Source of the DNA: Calamus simplicifolius
Taxonomy: Eukaryota; Streptophyta; Magnoliopsida; Arecales; Arecaceae
Assembly (NCBI GenBank): GCA_900491605.1
Contig: UESW01004362.1
Span: 175,997 to 239,996 of the forward strand
Direction of reading: 5' to 3'
DNA length: 64,000 nucleotides
A program made the translations under genes and the position numbers. Under the pieces are notes generated by a model, which did not search any database, was not told where the DNA came from, and worked only from the letters and a program-made list of their open reading frames with translations. Of the stretch, positions 34,946 through 46,439 are shown one piece after another. Within the stretch, counting starts at the first letter, position 1, and every line of letters begins with the position of its first letter.

Positions 34946-36125
34946 TACTACAAGAAATCTAAGCTTTGCCTATAATTTTTTTCATAAGGAAAGATAGAAA
35001 AATCGTAGGAAAGTCTTTTCCTACTATTTTTGTTGTAGACAAAAGCTGAAAAAAGTTGTAGGCAAAAGTGTGTCGAGAAAGCCTTTGCCTACGACTTTCA
35101 AAAATCGTAGGCAAAGAGTAGACCTTTTCCTTACAATTTTTTTTAAAAAAAATTTATATTTCGTAGGAAAAGAGTGATCAGAATTTGAAATTTAAATTTA
35201 AATTTTGAAAACTTTTGCCTACAAAAACAAAAAATCATAGAAAAAAATTAAAAAAATATTTTTTATCCACGTCTTTTTCTATGACAGTTCTTAAAATAAT
35301 AGAAAAAAGTTAGCTAATAATATTTTTTAATGATTTCTTTCCCTACGAGAAACCCCAAACTCTTAGGAAAAAATTAATTTTTTTTATTCATATCTTTCCC
35401 TACAAAAATTCTTAAAATCGTAGAAAAAGTTGGCTAATAATAATTTTGAATGATTTTTTTCCTACGAAAAACCTCAAAATTATAGGAAAAAAATTTAAAA
35501 AATAATTTTTTATCCACATCGTTCCCTACGAAATTTCTTAAAATTATAGAAAAAATTTGACTAATAATAATTTTTAATGATATCTTTTCCTACTGAAAAC
35601 CCTAAAATTGTAGGAAAAAATTAAGAAAAATATTTTTTTTCATATTTTTTTCTTTGATTTTTCTTAAAATTGTAGGAAAAAGTTGGCTAACAATAATTTT
35701 AATAATTTCTTTCCCTACGAGAAACCCCAAAATCATAGGAAAAAATCAAAAAAATTTTTTATCAACATTTTTTCCTACGATTTTTCTAAAAATCATAAAA
35801 AAAGTTGGCTAATAATAATACCCAATTATTTTAAGAAAAATGTGATTAAATTATTATTTTTAACCATTTTTACCTGCAAAAAATTAAATCATAAGAATAA
35901 ATAATAAATAAATATTTTTTTCTTTTATTCCCTACAAAATATATCTAAAATCATAGGAAAAATTATATTTATTCTATTTTAAATTATTTAATATTTTAAA
36001 ATTATATTTCTACTTTAATTTTTTTTATTTTACATATTTTATTTAAATAGAATATAATTCGTTTGTTTCATATTTTTTAAATATTAAAAATCGTATGAAT
36101 AAAAACAATATGATTCTTTGCCTAC
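34946..36125. mobile_element. CACTA-like terminus and subterminal repeat array (second family)
   Basis: tactacaagaaatctaagc at 34946 matches the plant CACTA terminal repeat apart from the first base. It is followed by about 1.1 kb of more than ten copies of cctacgattttt / aaaatcgtaggaaaa in alternating orientation, the usual CACTA subterminal structure. The flanking triplet on the left is tta. An inverted counterpart lies at 54200-56515, which may be the other end of the same element. Confidence 0.7.
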
Positions 36126-37500
36126 AATATCCATTACATATACAAAATTTTTACATAATAGAAACAAAAGATAAACATCAAAATAACTAATAAATGAAAC
36201 TCAGTAGTCCATATCAATTACAATATCCATAACTAACATAAAACATTTCTAAAGTAAGCAATGCCCTAGAATGGCATTGTAATTCATAAATGTTTTAATA
36301 AGACATAATTACAGACTTCTCATGTCAAAGTACACTTTGCTCACTTTCCTTAGAAGATCCTTCTAGGGTATCAAAATTGCTTCCTGCAAGGATAAAAAAC
36401 ACGTATTAAAGAAGTTTATATTTGGTCAATTTTTATGCCCAAAGAAAATGAATTATTAAATCAGAATCATAGCAACTTGTAATTGAGTACAACTTGATCA
36501 AATATCCTGTTAGCATCTCTAAAAGTATAGTTAAACAATACGAGTTTATCGGGCAAGTTAATTATGCTATGTAATGTGAAAATATCATGCAAAATATGGG
36601 TCATGTTTCAGATATAATCTTGGAACTAATGCCAAAAAAATAAGTGAGCCATTCCTCAAACTCAAACTCCTTTCAGTTAAACAACATTTTGATATTCTAT
36701 TAGAATGCATGTTTCATGTACTTCATGGAGAATTTATTTCCATTCTGGTAACCATAGGAAAAACCATCAAAAGTTTGCAGATGGATTGAAAGAGACAAAT
36801 GGCTTTACAAGATTATACCTTTTGTGAATGGAAAGTTTCAGGTAAAACCAGCTGATTTGACCATTCCCCAACACTGATGCCATACTCTAATCCCATTAAC
36901 ATGTGCTTGTTACTTCATTCCTAAAAAAAATATCTGCTTGTTATTTCAAAATTATAGCATAATAAAAACTTTACCACAAAGGATTGATTGCCAAACAATA
37001 CCCTGCACACACATCGTTAAAAACACTAGCCTACACATGATACGTGTACCATTTGCAAGAAAGAAATATTAACTAGTTTCAAACTCTTCGATATTTTGTC
37101 AAAAAAGGGAGCAGGTGAACATATCATCTTCTTGAAAGAGGTAAAATGAAAAACATATTAAAAGAATGATGGCAGTTACCAAGCATCTGGTTTAATCATC
37201 CACAGCAAGTGTGCATGCATGTACTCAAAGCTCTTATTGTAATATGATAACATGCACCCTCACAGATTTGAGGGGATCAATTGCCACTGTCTTTTCTCTG
37301 GTTATGCACAGGATGCACGGGAACCCCTCTTTGGGTATATAAACTCATCTACTCCTTCGATCTCTTTCAAGGGAATATTTTAGGGAAGAGATCACAGAGG
37401 GTGCTTCTGTTAGAAAGAAGGAAAACAACAGAAGCCACCTTTTTTTCTCTCCTTTTTCTAATTGTTTTGTTAGTCTATATTTTCTTGTAGTGTCTAAAAA
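36126..37500. other. Interior next to the CACTA array, no gene identified
   Basis: AT-rich. A possible terminal exon is annotated separately at 36325-36383. A TATA-like sequence (gtatataaactc, about 37335) and the string ttttcttgtagtg (37480-37492, the inverse of a CACTA terminus) are present, but without subterminal repeats beside the latter. Confidence 0.4.
36325..36383 (-). pseudogene. Possible last exon of an unidentified minus-strand gene
   Basis: On the minus strand an acceptor (tatccttgcag|gaagc) opens an acidic/serine-rich reading (SNFDTLEGSSKESEQSVL) that stops at TGA 36327-36325. What follows looks like an AT-rich 3' untranslated region leading into the CACTA array, as at the 3' end of CACTA-borne genes. 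Too short to name. Confidence 0.3.
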
Positions 37501-37703
37501 ATTAAACCATATAATTCCAACAGTTTCTCATGTCCCAACCAGAAAATCGAAAGATAAGAAAGAGGCTGAAGCAGTTGAATGACATTCAGAGTTATTTGGC
37601 CATGGTTCTGTTACAGTGCAAGATGTTTTTTTAACAGATTACAAAAAGCTACCATTCTACAAAAGACTCAGACCTTTGCAGCAGATCCAGGCATGTGATT
37701 GTT

Positions 37704-37708
<5 letters not shown>

Positions 37709-37733
<25 letters not shown>
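37709..37733. repeat. (AT)n microsatellite
   Basis: Twelve to thirteen AT dinucleotides in a row. Confidence 0.95.
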
Positions 37734-37734
<1 letters not shown>

Positions 37735-38014
37735 CAAGGAAGTTTTTTCACTCTCATCTGGGGCACAAGTTGGTTGTCAATGCCTATGATTTGAATTATG
37801 AATATTTGAAGTTCTCAAATTATGGATTTGGTTCTAGTAGATAAACATAATCTCTATGATATGAATAACAAAAAATTGGATCAGTGACCCCCACTCTGTT
37901 TTCCTTCAAGTTTATTTACAATCAGTTTTCATATGCAAACACAATGAAAATTCAGTTTTCATATTTCTATAAAAAATAATGCTTCGATTATTTAGGTGCT
38001 TTTCAATTTTTTGC

Positions 38015-38150
38015 AGTCTTTTGATCCTTCCACTGGATCCAGATTCTATTCCAAGGGAGATGTGCTTCAGTTTGTTAAGGCGGGGAAGATTTCCAGTCTG
38101 ACATCTGATGAGCAAAGACATTGTAAAGTAGAATCTACGGACAATGTTTG
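38015..38150 (+). pseudogene. MBD-like exon fragment
   Basis: After an acceptor (ttttttgcag, ending at 38018) the frame reads SFDPSTGSRFYSKGDVLQF and continues with VKAGKISSLTSDEQ. This resembles the second half of a methyl-CpG-binding domain (D-P-x-x-G-x-x-[FY]-x-S-K-x-x-x). The frame continues to a stop at 38254. No neighbouring exon could be assigned with confidence. It could equally be another small domain; the call is an inference from motif wording. Confidence 0.35.
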
Positions 38151-38272
38151 TACTCTCAAAAAGTTTCTTGTTTGTTGCACCCTGTATTTATGCTTTATCA
38201 ACTATCTACATTTACAATTTCAGCATGAACAAAATTTCTGCATTTTTTTATTTTGACCAGGTTATACATTTA

Positions 38273-38618
38273 GGTAGTGTTTGATAGAAAAAATATTATC
38301 CATGGATAAGTGTACGGGATAGAGTTTATCCCCTGGTTATCCCTAGAGATATCCCTTGACTATCCCATTGATCATATCAAATGCAAAAAGGTAAATCCAT
38401 GGGATAACTTTTTTTTACTTTTATTTGAAGGAATAACCAACTATTCCTGCATTCTCTAGAAAATAAATTGAGGGGATATCCCATGGTTAACCATGGTTAA
38501 CCATGGATTATCCCCTTGGTTAACTTTATTCCCAGCTATCCCTTATAGTTATGGCTTTTGGGAATAAGAGGGGATATCTCCTGAATATCCCTTCTTATCC
38601 TCTATTTCAAACACTACC
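38273..38618. mobile_element. Tourist-like MITE (PIF/Harbinger), 346 bp
   Basis: Terminal inverted repeats GGTAGTGTTTGA... and ...TCAAACACTACC are flanked on both sides by the 3-bp duplication TTA (38270-38272 and 38619-38621), which is the PIF/Harbinger target preference. The interior is full of ccatggttaa/ggggata repeats and has no coding capacity. Confidence 0.85.
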
Positions 38619-38621
38619 TTA

Positions 38622-39108
38622 GTGTGAATAGAATCTGAATTTAACTAATTGCTCTATATGCATCATGTTTTAATGATGTTTAGGCATTCCATTATTTATC
38701 TATAAAGCAAATAGTTTAACTCTTCTCTATGCATTATTTTTTGAGAACATAAGAGTCCTCTATTCTTACTTAATTTCTTAAATTGCTTTAGAAAAAGCTT
38801 TAGGGCTCTATTCCATCCACTTGCAGGTTCCAAGCAGCCATTGCAGAACAAGGGGAATTGGCTTAAAGTGCTCCAATGCACCATGCAACAATACTGCATC
38901 ATGTTTCACATTGGCAGAATATTTTTCAGTGTTGCATTGTGGACTTATGGTGTTCTCTTCTCTTCCTCTGGAAGTTGATGGATTACTATAGCATGTGTTG
39001 TCATCTTGGGCTTTTAGAAAATGTTTTTATGTGAAATGTACATTTATAGCATTGTCAAGCCTTAGGATTTTTTCACTAGAAGTATTCATTTATATGTGAT
39101 TCCATCCC
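38622..39108. other. Unassigned sequence after the MITE
   Basis: A stretch at 38822-38950 has exon-like composition (starts after ttgcag at 38826) but matches no family I know. No RNA gene seen. Confidence 0.35.
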
Positions 39109-39336
39109 ATGGTTCCAAGTCTTCTAAAACTCAATGACGATGGATCTGATTGGCTGCTCATTCTGACTAACAGCAGGCCAGATGGTTCAAAACAGCCGCT
39201 GTTACTTAGGTTGTTTGCCCAGCATAACAACCTGATCCACTTATATCCAGCTAGTACCAGTCTACTTGATTATGCAAAGACTGATCAGCACTCAGCAGCG
39301 TTCACATGGTTGAGACTTAGGCAGCGAGGAATCTAG
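39109..39336 (+). CDS. Unrecognised open frame of 75 codons
   Basis: Reads MVPSLLKLNDDGSDWLLILT... and ends at TAG near 39336. Base composition is more coding-like than the AT-rich surroundings, and the other frames on both strands are broken. I do not recognise a family. Given nearby NF-YB and GRF fragments it may be a piece of another captured gene. It could also be chance. Confidence 0.25.
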   Translation: MVPSLLKLNDDGSDWLLILTNSRPDGSKQPLLLRLFAQHNNLIHLYPASTSLLDYAKTDQHSAAFTWLRLRQRGI

Positions 39337-39930
39337 GAGAACTATATACTATAACAAAAGTAGCTACAAATAAAACTGGCATGAATTATTTGTGCATCAA
39401 TGCATAAATGAAAATAGCTAAAGCAAAGATGGGTATTCATTGAAGAAGTGATCAAACAATGCCAAGCTTTAGATCATGCATGAACATTAACGCAGTAAAT
39501 AATTCAGACATAATAATTGCAATATTATGAGCATCATGGCATTCTTTTGAAAGAAAAAAAGAAAAGCAAGAAGGAAAGAGGGAATATAAATCAAACCAAT
39601 TGTACTATGTATCCTATATAATATTTATAAATTAGGTTTATATTTAGATTTTTAATCCAACTAACAGGTGGATCACGTTCAAGTTCATAACAGGCGGATA
39701 TTATGTAATAAGATTTTTAACCATGAGATTGAAATTAAAAAGACATGTAAGCCACTTGTATATAAACCTATTGTCACATGAGAAATGTCAATACATTTCC
39801 AACGCAGATAACCATATAGAGATTTTGTTTATCAGTTACCAACGTTTTAGTCCACCACTAGTTTGTTCTTTTCATTGAAGATAATAAAAGTTTCAATAAT
39901 AAACAGAAACTAAAAGTGAGGACAGCTTAC
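39337..39930. other. AT-rich sequence where further GRF exons would be expected
   Basis: Downstream (minus strand) of the GRF QLQ exon. I searched by eye for the WRC zinc-binding motif (CRRTDGKKWRC-like) on both strands through about 37500 and did not find it. Confidence 0.45.
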
Positions 39931-40153
39931 AAGTATTGGTTCCAAGAGATCCAGCTGAGAAGGAGGTGAACCTAGATGAGCTAAGACTTCTTCTGACTGA
40001 AATGAGCAGACTGGCTGGAATGGGAGCATTTGCATTCAAATATTTGTAGATCAAGGCCTGCTGTTCCAGTTCCACCCACTGAGGGAGTGAAGGGCCCCTT
40101 GACCCCTCCCAAAACCCCATGCATGCTCACATCTAAACTTCCAAAAACCAATC
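39931..40153 (-). pseudogene. Growth-regulating factor (GRF) fragment: QLQ-domain exon
   Basis: On the minus strand an acceptor (tcttag, exon from 40153) leads into a frame with ATG at 40124 reading MHGVLGGVKGPFTPS. A short deletion (about two bases) then shifts the frame, and the QLQ domain continues as QWVELEQQALIYKYLNANAP and RRSLSSSRFTSFSAGSLG, up to a donor (actt|gtaagc, intron from 39930). QLQ binds the co-activator GIF in intact GRFs. The DNA-binding WRC exon is absent, so this is a non-functional fragment. Intron borders show it came from genomic DNA, not a processed transcript. Confidence 0.8.
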
Positions 40154-40653
40154 CTAAGAAGAGAAAAGGAAAACGATTAGGAAGTACCGAAACAATAGGA
40201 CAAGGCTAAATCCCACAACATATTATTGAACACAAGCTGAAGCAAACGGAGATGGAGACGGGGAAAATAATTAACAAGAAGCAATAACAAATAGCAGAGC
40301 CTTGGAAGGGTCCTGGCCAGGAGACTGATCACTATGACTTGCCTTTGTTATTTATGGAAGCCAACTAAGCAGCATAAGAATGAAATGTTCTTCTCCTTGC
40401 TTTCTTTTTTCGGAGACAACCCCAAAGATAGGAACCAAAAATAAGGGAGAAGTGATTACCTCTATCTGGAACATAATATCTGCCCCGAAATCCATGCAAA
40501 GAAACGAATAGAAAACAATCTCGCAATGAAACGAAAGAAAGAACTAGAAACCCGAATCAATCTCGCAAATCTAAGCTCGCAATTTGACCTAGAAAATTCC
40601 CGAACCAAATTATCAGCTAAAATATTAGAAAATTATCATACTCAAAGAAATAC
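40154..40653 (-). other. Spacer between the NF-YB and GRF fragments
   Basis: Intron-like on the minus strand. A tiny exon-like segment (acceptor ggggcag, 20 bases around 40464-40483, donor gtaatc) could link the two fragments in a chimeric transcript; that is speculation. Confidence 0.3.
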
Positions 40654-41153
40654 CTCTCCATATTTCCGCAAGTACAACTTCAGAGGCTCGATGTAATCCT
40701 CGAACCCTAAAGTTGCCATCGCCCAGAGCAAATCATCGGCGTTGATCGTCTTTCTCTTCTCCCTTTGGCATTTATCGCTTGCCCTGCATCACTAGATCAT
40801 CTCAACGATCCAGAAAATCAAGATTAATCAAAGAAAGAGAGAGAGAACAAAGATCTGAACTCACTGGTGATGAAGCTGATGAACTCGGAGATGCACTCCT
40901 GAACGGTCTCCTTGGTGTCCTTGGCGATCTTACCATTGGCAGGGAGGGCCTTCTTCATGATTCAGCTGATGTTAGCGATGGGGAGGAAGCGATCCTGCTC
41001 GCGAACGTTGGATCGGGGTCTCTGCTCGCCTTCGCTATCGTGGTTGCCGCCCTTCCACACCGCCTCGCCGCCAGCTTCCGACAAGGTGGGGGCAATGGGA
41101 GCGCAGCGAGCTAGGGTTGCAAACCCTCCTCGCACCAGGTATTCCGAGGGCCA
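40654..41153 (-). pseudogene. NF-YB (CCAAT-binding factor B subunit) pseudogene, two exons
   Basis: The histone-fold B subunit of the NF-Y complex is readable on the minus strand. Exon A ends at 40865: REQDRFLPIANIS, then TGA where arginine is expected, then IMKKALPANGKIAKDTKETV and QECISEFISFIT, then donor a|gtgagt. Exon B (40783-40654) has DKCQREKRKTINADDLLWAM and ATLGFEDYIEPLKLYLRKYG, then donor gag|gtattt. A short deletion at the start of exon B also shifts the frame. The N-terminal part (NHDSEGEQRPRSN) is present but I see no start codon in frame. The third exon was not found. It kept introns, so it derives from a genomic copy. Confidence 0.85.
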
Positions 41154-41640
41154 GGGACCCGGCGACGATGGGAGTTAGGGCATCTCGGAGATCTCCCCTG
41201 ACGATGAAGACAACTACGCATTGGCGTTGATAGCGATGGAGAGGGAGAGGGGGAGGTATCCGGTCAGCCTTTGATTTAGCTCTTCGTAAATATGTCAAAT
41301 CTGATAATTTAAGAATTAATGGACAAATAGTTGCTAAAGTCCCGTCAGAGCCTTAATAATAAGCCAATGAATGCCAAAATTATGCATGACATATATAGAT
41401 AGACGCTGAACCATATCTAGCACGTATGGCTCAGGCTCATTATGTCTAAAAAATTACTGTATCCAATATGATTTATTAAAAAAATTTAAATTTGGTACAG
41501 TTTATAATCATCTTGAAATGGGTCACGAGCCATGCCAAAACAGTTCATAACTCATCTTGAAATAGGTCACGAGCCGTGCCAAAACAGTCCTTTGAATCAT
41601 TTTGGGGGTCGTGACCGGCTGATGCCTAATGGCTATATAG
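41154..41640. other. Junction between the NF-YB fragment and hAT copy A
   Basis: 41154-41280 is GC-rich and may be upstream NF-YB sequence. 41290-41640 is AT-rich with two copies of ggtcacgagccRtgccaaaa (about 41520 and 41570), probably hAT subterminal repeats. A clear 5' hAT terminus was not found. Confidence 0.35.
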
Positions 41641-41815
41641 CCATTTTTTAAACGGCTATATAGTCGTAAAAATAAAAAAATAAATAAATAAATAAATAAA
41701 TAACGGCTATATAGCCGTTAATGACTATTGGAAGGGGTTTAGACCATTTTACCCCTCCCAACAGTCATATAACGGCTATATTAAATGGTAATTTTGGAAA
41801 AAAAATTGAGAATTC

Positions 41816-41823
41816 TATAAATA
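41816..41823 (+). promoter_or_regulatory. TATA box of the hAT copy A transposase
   Basis: TATAAATA about 300 bp before the ATG, conserved in copy B (minus strand, about 21378). The leader between them contains short aagtg(c/t)tc-type repeats in both copies. Confidence 0.5.
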
Positions 41824-43730
41824 AAAGAACTCTCCTCATTCTTACCATACCAAACCAACTCCTCTATTACTACTATTTCTCTCTTCCGGCAAGTGCTCTA
41901 GTAGATTAGCAATTTAATTTTTAGTTTGTAAGTGTTCTTACAAGTGGCAAGTGCTCAAGCAAGTAGTTAAGTGCTACAAGGTCAATTCTTGTTGAGAGGC
42001 GAGAGCATAAGAGGAAGCTCACAAATCTCGACTCCACGCCTCCACCTCTGATCTTTTTTCAATTCCTTTTGTGGGTTAGTTTTTATTTTTTTATATTTAT
42101 TAATTAAAAATTTTAGATATGACATCTTTTAACGAAAGTAATTTTAACATGCACGCTTTTTTGAGAGTGAGGAAACAGGACCCCAACCCCAATCCCAACT
42201 CCAAGTTCCATCTAGAGCTAGTGTAAGTGAGTGTCAAACCTCTTCTCGTAACAGGACTAGTAATATTTGGATTGATTTCGATAGAATTATGGTTGATGGA
42301 GTATATAAAGCAAAATGTAAAAAATGTACAAAACTTTATAGTTGTTCTAGTACTGGGGAACGGGCATCTAAGAAAACATCAAGAGAGTCATAGGATGCAT
42401 GATTCCCGTCAGCAAGGACTCCTTAATATACAAGAGGGATCACTTGTAGGCAATTTTACATATAACCATGAAAATCAAAGAAAATTACTGGTAAGATGGA
42501 TAGTTCAAGATGAATTACCTTTTAGTTTATCTGAATCTTATAATTTTGAAAGATATGTTCAATTAGGCCTACAACCTGCTTATAAAAGAATTAGTAGTTG
42601 TACCTTTAGAAGAGTGGCTATGACAAACTTTTTAGCAATGGAACAAAGTTTAACGGAAAGCCTCTCAAATTTAAATGCTAGAATTTTTTAACTTCTGATA
42701 TTTGGTCGGCATCTATAGGTAGTAATTGTTTTATTGCTGCTGCTCGTTATATTGATAATGATGGCAATTAAATAAACAAATTATTGCTTTTCATGCTTTT
42801 GATTTTCTGTATTCAGGACAACAAATTTCAAATATTATTTATCAAACCGCATGCTCATATAATATTAATAATAAAAATATCAATTACTTTTGATAATGCA
42901 TCTAATAATAATTCTGCTGTTGCATTATTAAACGACTCTTTGCATCCCATTTTAGATGGACAATTATTTCATATTAGATGTGCATGTCATATATTAAATC
43001 TTTCTGCTCAATCTGGCATGAACATAATTCAAGATGTTATTTCAAAAATTAGAAATGCAATTTCTTTTATTCATGCTTTAAGGTCAAGACTTCAAGAATT
43101 TAAACAATTATGTGTAGATCATGGTAAATGTTTTAAAAAATTTAAACTTGATGTAATAACTCGTTGGAATAGTACCTATGCCATGATACATGATGCATAT
43201 CCATATAAAACTTATTAAGTGCTTATATTATTGAGCGTGGATTAGGATTTACATTGACTGAAGCTGATTGGAATCAAGGTAAAATTTTAGAAGATTTTTT
43301 GTTACTTTTTATGATGCTACAAATATTCTTTCAGGTATTTATTATCCAACTTCTTGTTCATTTTTACAAAAAGCATATGTAATTAAAAATTTTAAAGAAT
43401 ATAGATATCATGAAGTTTTAATACCTATTATACATAATATAGAAACTAAATGGAATAAATATTGGAATAGGATATGTCCATTGCATAACTTAGCTGCTGT
43501 TTTTGATCCTAGAGTTAAATTAAATGGTGTAATTTTTTTAATTGATCAATATTGTGAAAACATGAATCAAAATCCTGAACCTGCTAAAGATGAGGTAACA
43601 TGACTTCTTAATGATATTTATTATTTATATAATGATAAAATTTGTGGATCTAGAATACCTGCTCAAAGCTCTGCTTCTTCTTCTAGATCTCGTTCGTCAT
43701 CTATTTTTTCATTCATTAGAAGACACACAC

Positions 43731-45769
43731 TGTTAGGAATTGTATCCTAAAGCCAATCATTTGATGATTGTGCTAATATAAATAGCATATAAATTGATAT
43801 ATTAATAAAAGTTATTTGACTGTTTATTCATTACAAGAACATCTTCTTAATACTCCTGATAGTAATGAAGCCCTCAGGATCTTCTTTCACGATAAAGGAG
43901 GATTTATCTATGAAGGTCCTCAAAAGAGTTCGCGACCAAATGATATACTATGATAGGACCATAGTACTATCAATTATAGGACGTTGTATATCATATTTGT
44001 TGGTTATCCTCTTAACCAAGGAGTGTAGAGACACTGGTATGACATACAGGTGAAAGTGTAGGAGTACATTTCACCGAACGTGACTCATTTCTGGATACTC
44101 TGCTGTCAAGAGTTAATCCGAGAAGATATAGGTATAAGTATCCTTCAGACCTGAAGATCACAACCGGTGACTTGCAAGCAACTCATTGTACTTAGGTGCC
44201 GGATCACCTAGATTTCTAATCCAGCTACGAAAGGTTACTGGGTGCAGTCAAGTACTTGTGGTAGTCAGTTGTGGATCAAGATGGAATTTGACCTATCCTG
44301 TTAAAAGGAGAAATGCTTGTGTTTCAACTTAGCAAGACCTTGGCCAAGGCACTTCATTTGAAGGTCACATGATCACTAAAGTTAAAATCACTTTATGGAT
44401 TTACTGTTTAGAGTTGATAGGCTCTTAAGCCATCCTTAGCATTTGTGGTCAAAAGGATGAATTATACGGTAACTGTTTCTTAGGGTTCTTGGAGTTTGCT
44501 CGGCAACTCTTCGACCTATCCGGACGTCGGGTTCCATTGCTAGATGGGCACATTGATTAGTATAGAAAGTTGTTCCTATGCTACCGGCTTAGGTTCGAAC
44601 CTAGAGAGTCACATGCATAGAAGTTTCCTAGGATGATCTATTTGCTGATCAACGATTGAGAATCATATATGATTTAATTAATCAATTTGATTGATTGAAT
44701 TATCTCAATTGGGTTAAGTACAAGTGAATAAGATTCAATTTGGTTTAAGTCTATTAGAAGGACTAGTCAATTTCAAATATTGATTTGAAATTAGACATGA
44801 TTTGGATTTAAATAGATTCAGGACTAGCCAAATTTGATTTGGGCTAGGACCATGATCTAAGTAGGTTCAGTCCAATAAATTCAGATCAGCTTAAATCAAA
44901 ACCTGAACCCAAACCCCTCGCAAAAAGATCTCACATGATGAGATAACTTGATTACATTCTCATGTAGAATTTAATATATTAATTTAATCTTCTCCAAATC
45001 GTTTCTGTTGGAATTCTAAGTGTTAGAATTCATGTGGAATTAATGTATCTCTTTGAATTAACCAACGATGGAATTCTAAGTGTTAAAATTTATATCTCTT
45101 TGGTTTTCACCGAACGTCGGAATTAACCAAATGCTGTGTCTCTTTGGTTTTCACCGAACGTTGGAATTAACTAAACGCTGCGTCTCTTTGGTTTTTACCG
45201 AACGGCGGAATTCTAAGTGTTAGAATTCAATGGGCTGGCTAAAATGAGACTATAAATTAGAGGACATCCCTCACCAGAGAACAACAACGAAATGTTATGG
45301 ATTGAATTTCTAAAGAGTTAGAATAGAAAATCCTGGTGTAATTCTGGTGTCACCGAAAGTTTGGTGGATCTTGGAAGGAGGATTCAAGATCAGCAAAGTT
45401 GTTTTTCCGCGAGCTAGCACTCCCGGGAATCGATCATTCGGGGACTTCGTGTGGATGATACTAGATGCCGAACGATTGAACGACTGCATAGCAATAAGGA
45501 TTTACCTACTGTTCTTAAGGTAAGTGATTTGATCCCTATATCTTAAGGCAGGCTTCAAGATAAGTAGTATGACTTCTCATCTTGAAGATCAAGATATGAT
45601 ATTGATGTTTTTATTTATATGTATATTTTAGATCAAACGATCATATATATAAGGCAAACATATGATCTTGATATGTTAGATAGATTAATATGTAATCTTT
45701 AAGTTTTTGCATTAATAATTGTTATTAAATTTTAAAATATGCATGCTTCGGAGATTGTTTCTCCCTTCA
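43731..45769. mobile_element. Solo LTR of a Tork/TAR-like Copia element, 2039 bp
   Basis: Begins TGTTAGGAATTG and ends CTCCCTTCA, with a 5-bp target duplication cacac (43726-43730) and cgcac (45770-45774), one mismatch. The uninterrupted site is visible in hAT copy B at about 19460 (minus strand gacacgcacatgc), which fixes both junctions. The LTR has a TATA box (tataaatta, 45251). No internal retrotransposon sequence remains, so it arose by recombination between two LTRs. It belongs to the same broad family as the LTR at 8629. Confidence 0.9.
45251..45259 (+). promoter_or_regulatory. TATA box of the solo LTR
   Basis: tataaatta at the expected U3/R border, about 1520 bp into the LTR. It could drive transcription into the hAT remnant. 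Confidence 0.45.
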
Positions 45770-46439
45770 CGCACATGCTTCAACTTCTTCATCTTCTTCA
45801 TCTTTAAGTAATGAATTGAAATTTTATTTACGAAATGATCTTCATTCTGCATATGATGAAGATCAAATAGAAAGTCTAGATGTATTAGCTTGGTGGAAGA
45901 GTGTTAAAAATCAATATCCTATTATGTCTGCCATTGCACGAGATATTTTAGCTGTGCCGATGTCCACAGTAGCATCAGAATCTGCTTTCAGTGCAGGTCG
46001 ACGTATTTTGGATGAAAAGAGAAGTAGGATGATTGGCGAGACAGTTGAGATGCTTATATGCTTCAAAGATTGGTTGGATGCTGAGGCGAGGCTTCAAGAT
46101 AAAGGTGGACATGACTTAACCAGCGAAGATGACGATGACACAAATACTACTGATGACTGATGAGTGAGTCATTTCTACTTTTATAATTATATATTTTTAT
46201 TTTTTAAATTGTTAAAAACTTAAAGTAAGTCATCTTTATTTTTTTCTTTCTATTTTTTTCTCCTTGCTTATTGTATTATGTTCTGGAGGTCAGGCCTAGC
46301 CCCCCTCCCTTCTGTACCATTTTGATTTTAAATTAATAAACTGGTAGGGGTCTATGCTAAATCCCCCACCATTAAGGTGGCTTTATATTAATAAAATTTT
46401 TTATTCCTAATAATTTTTTAATTTATCAAAAAAAATATT

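Larger units (their letters stand above)
42119..46160 (+). pseudogene. hAT transposase pseudogene, copy A
   Basis: Starts MTSFNESNFNMHAF, then the BED zinc finger (WIDFDRIMVDGV, about 42269), a second module (GSLVGNFTYNHENQRKLL, about 42437), the core (ITFDNASNNNSAVALL, about 42880-42930; CACHILNLSAQSG, about 42980) and, after the solo LTR, the C-terminal dimerisation domain (SLDVLAWWKS, MSTVASESAFSAGRRILDEK, 45870-46030), ending at the TGA at about 46158. Frameshifts near 42216, 42690 and 43215 and the LTR insertion inactivate it. The TFDIWS motif readable in copy B is broken here. Confidence 0.85.

Noticed and set aside
37480..37492. ttttcttgtagtg as the right terminus of a 2.5-kb CACTA element starting at 34946
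   Set aside because: It matches the inverse CACTA terminus well, but no cctacgattttt repeats lie beside it and the flanking triplets (tta, tct) differ. A separate CACTA remnant or chance match is more likely, though a small element cannot be excluded.
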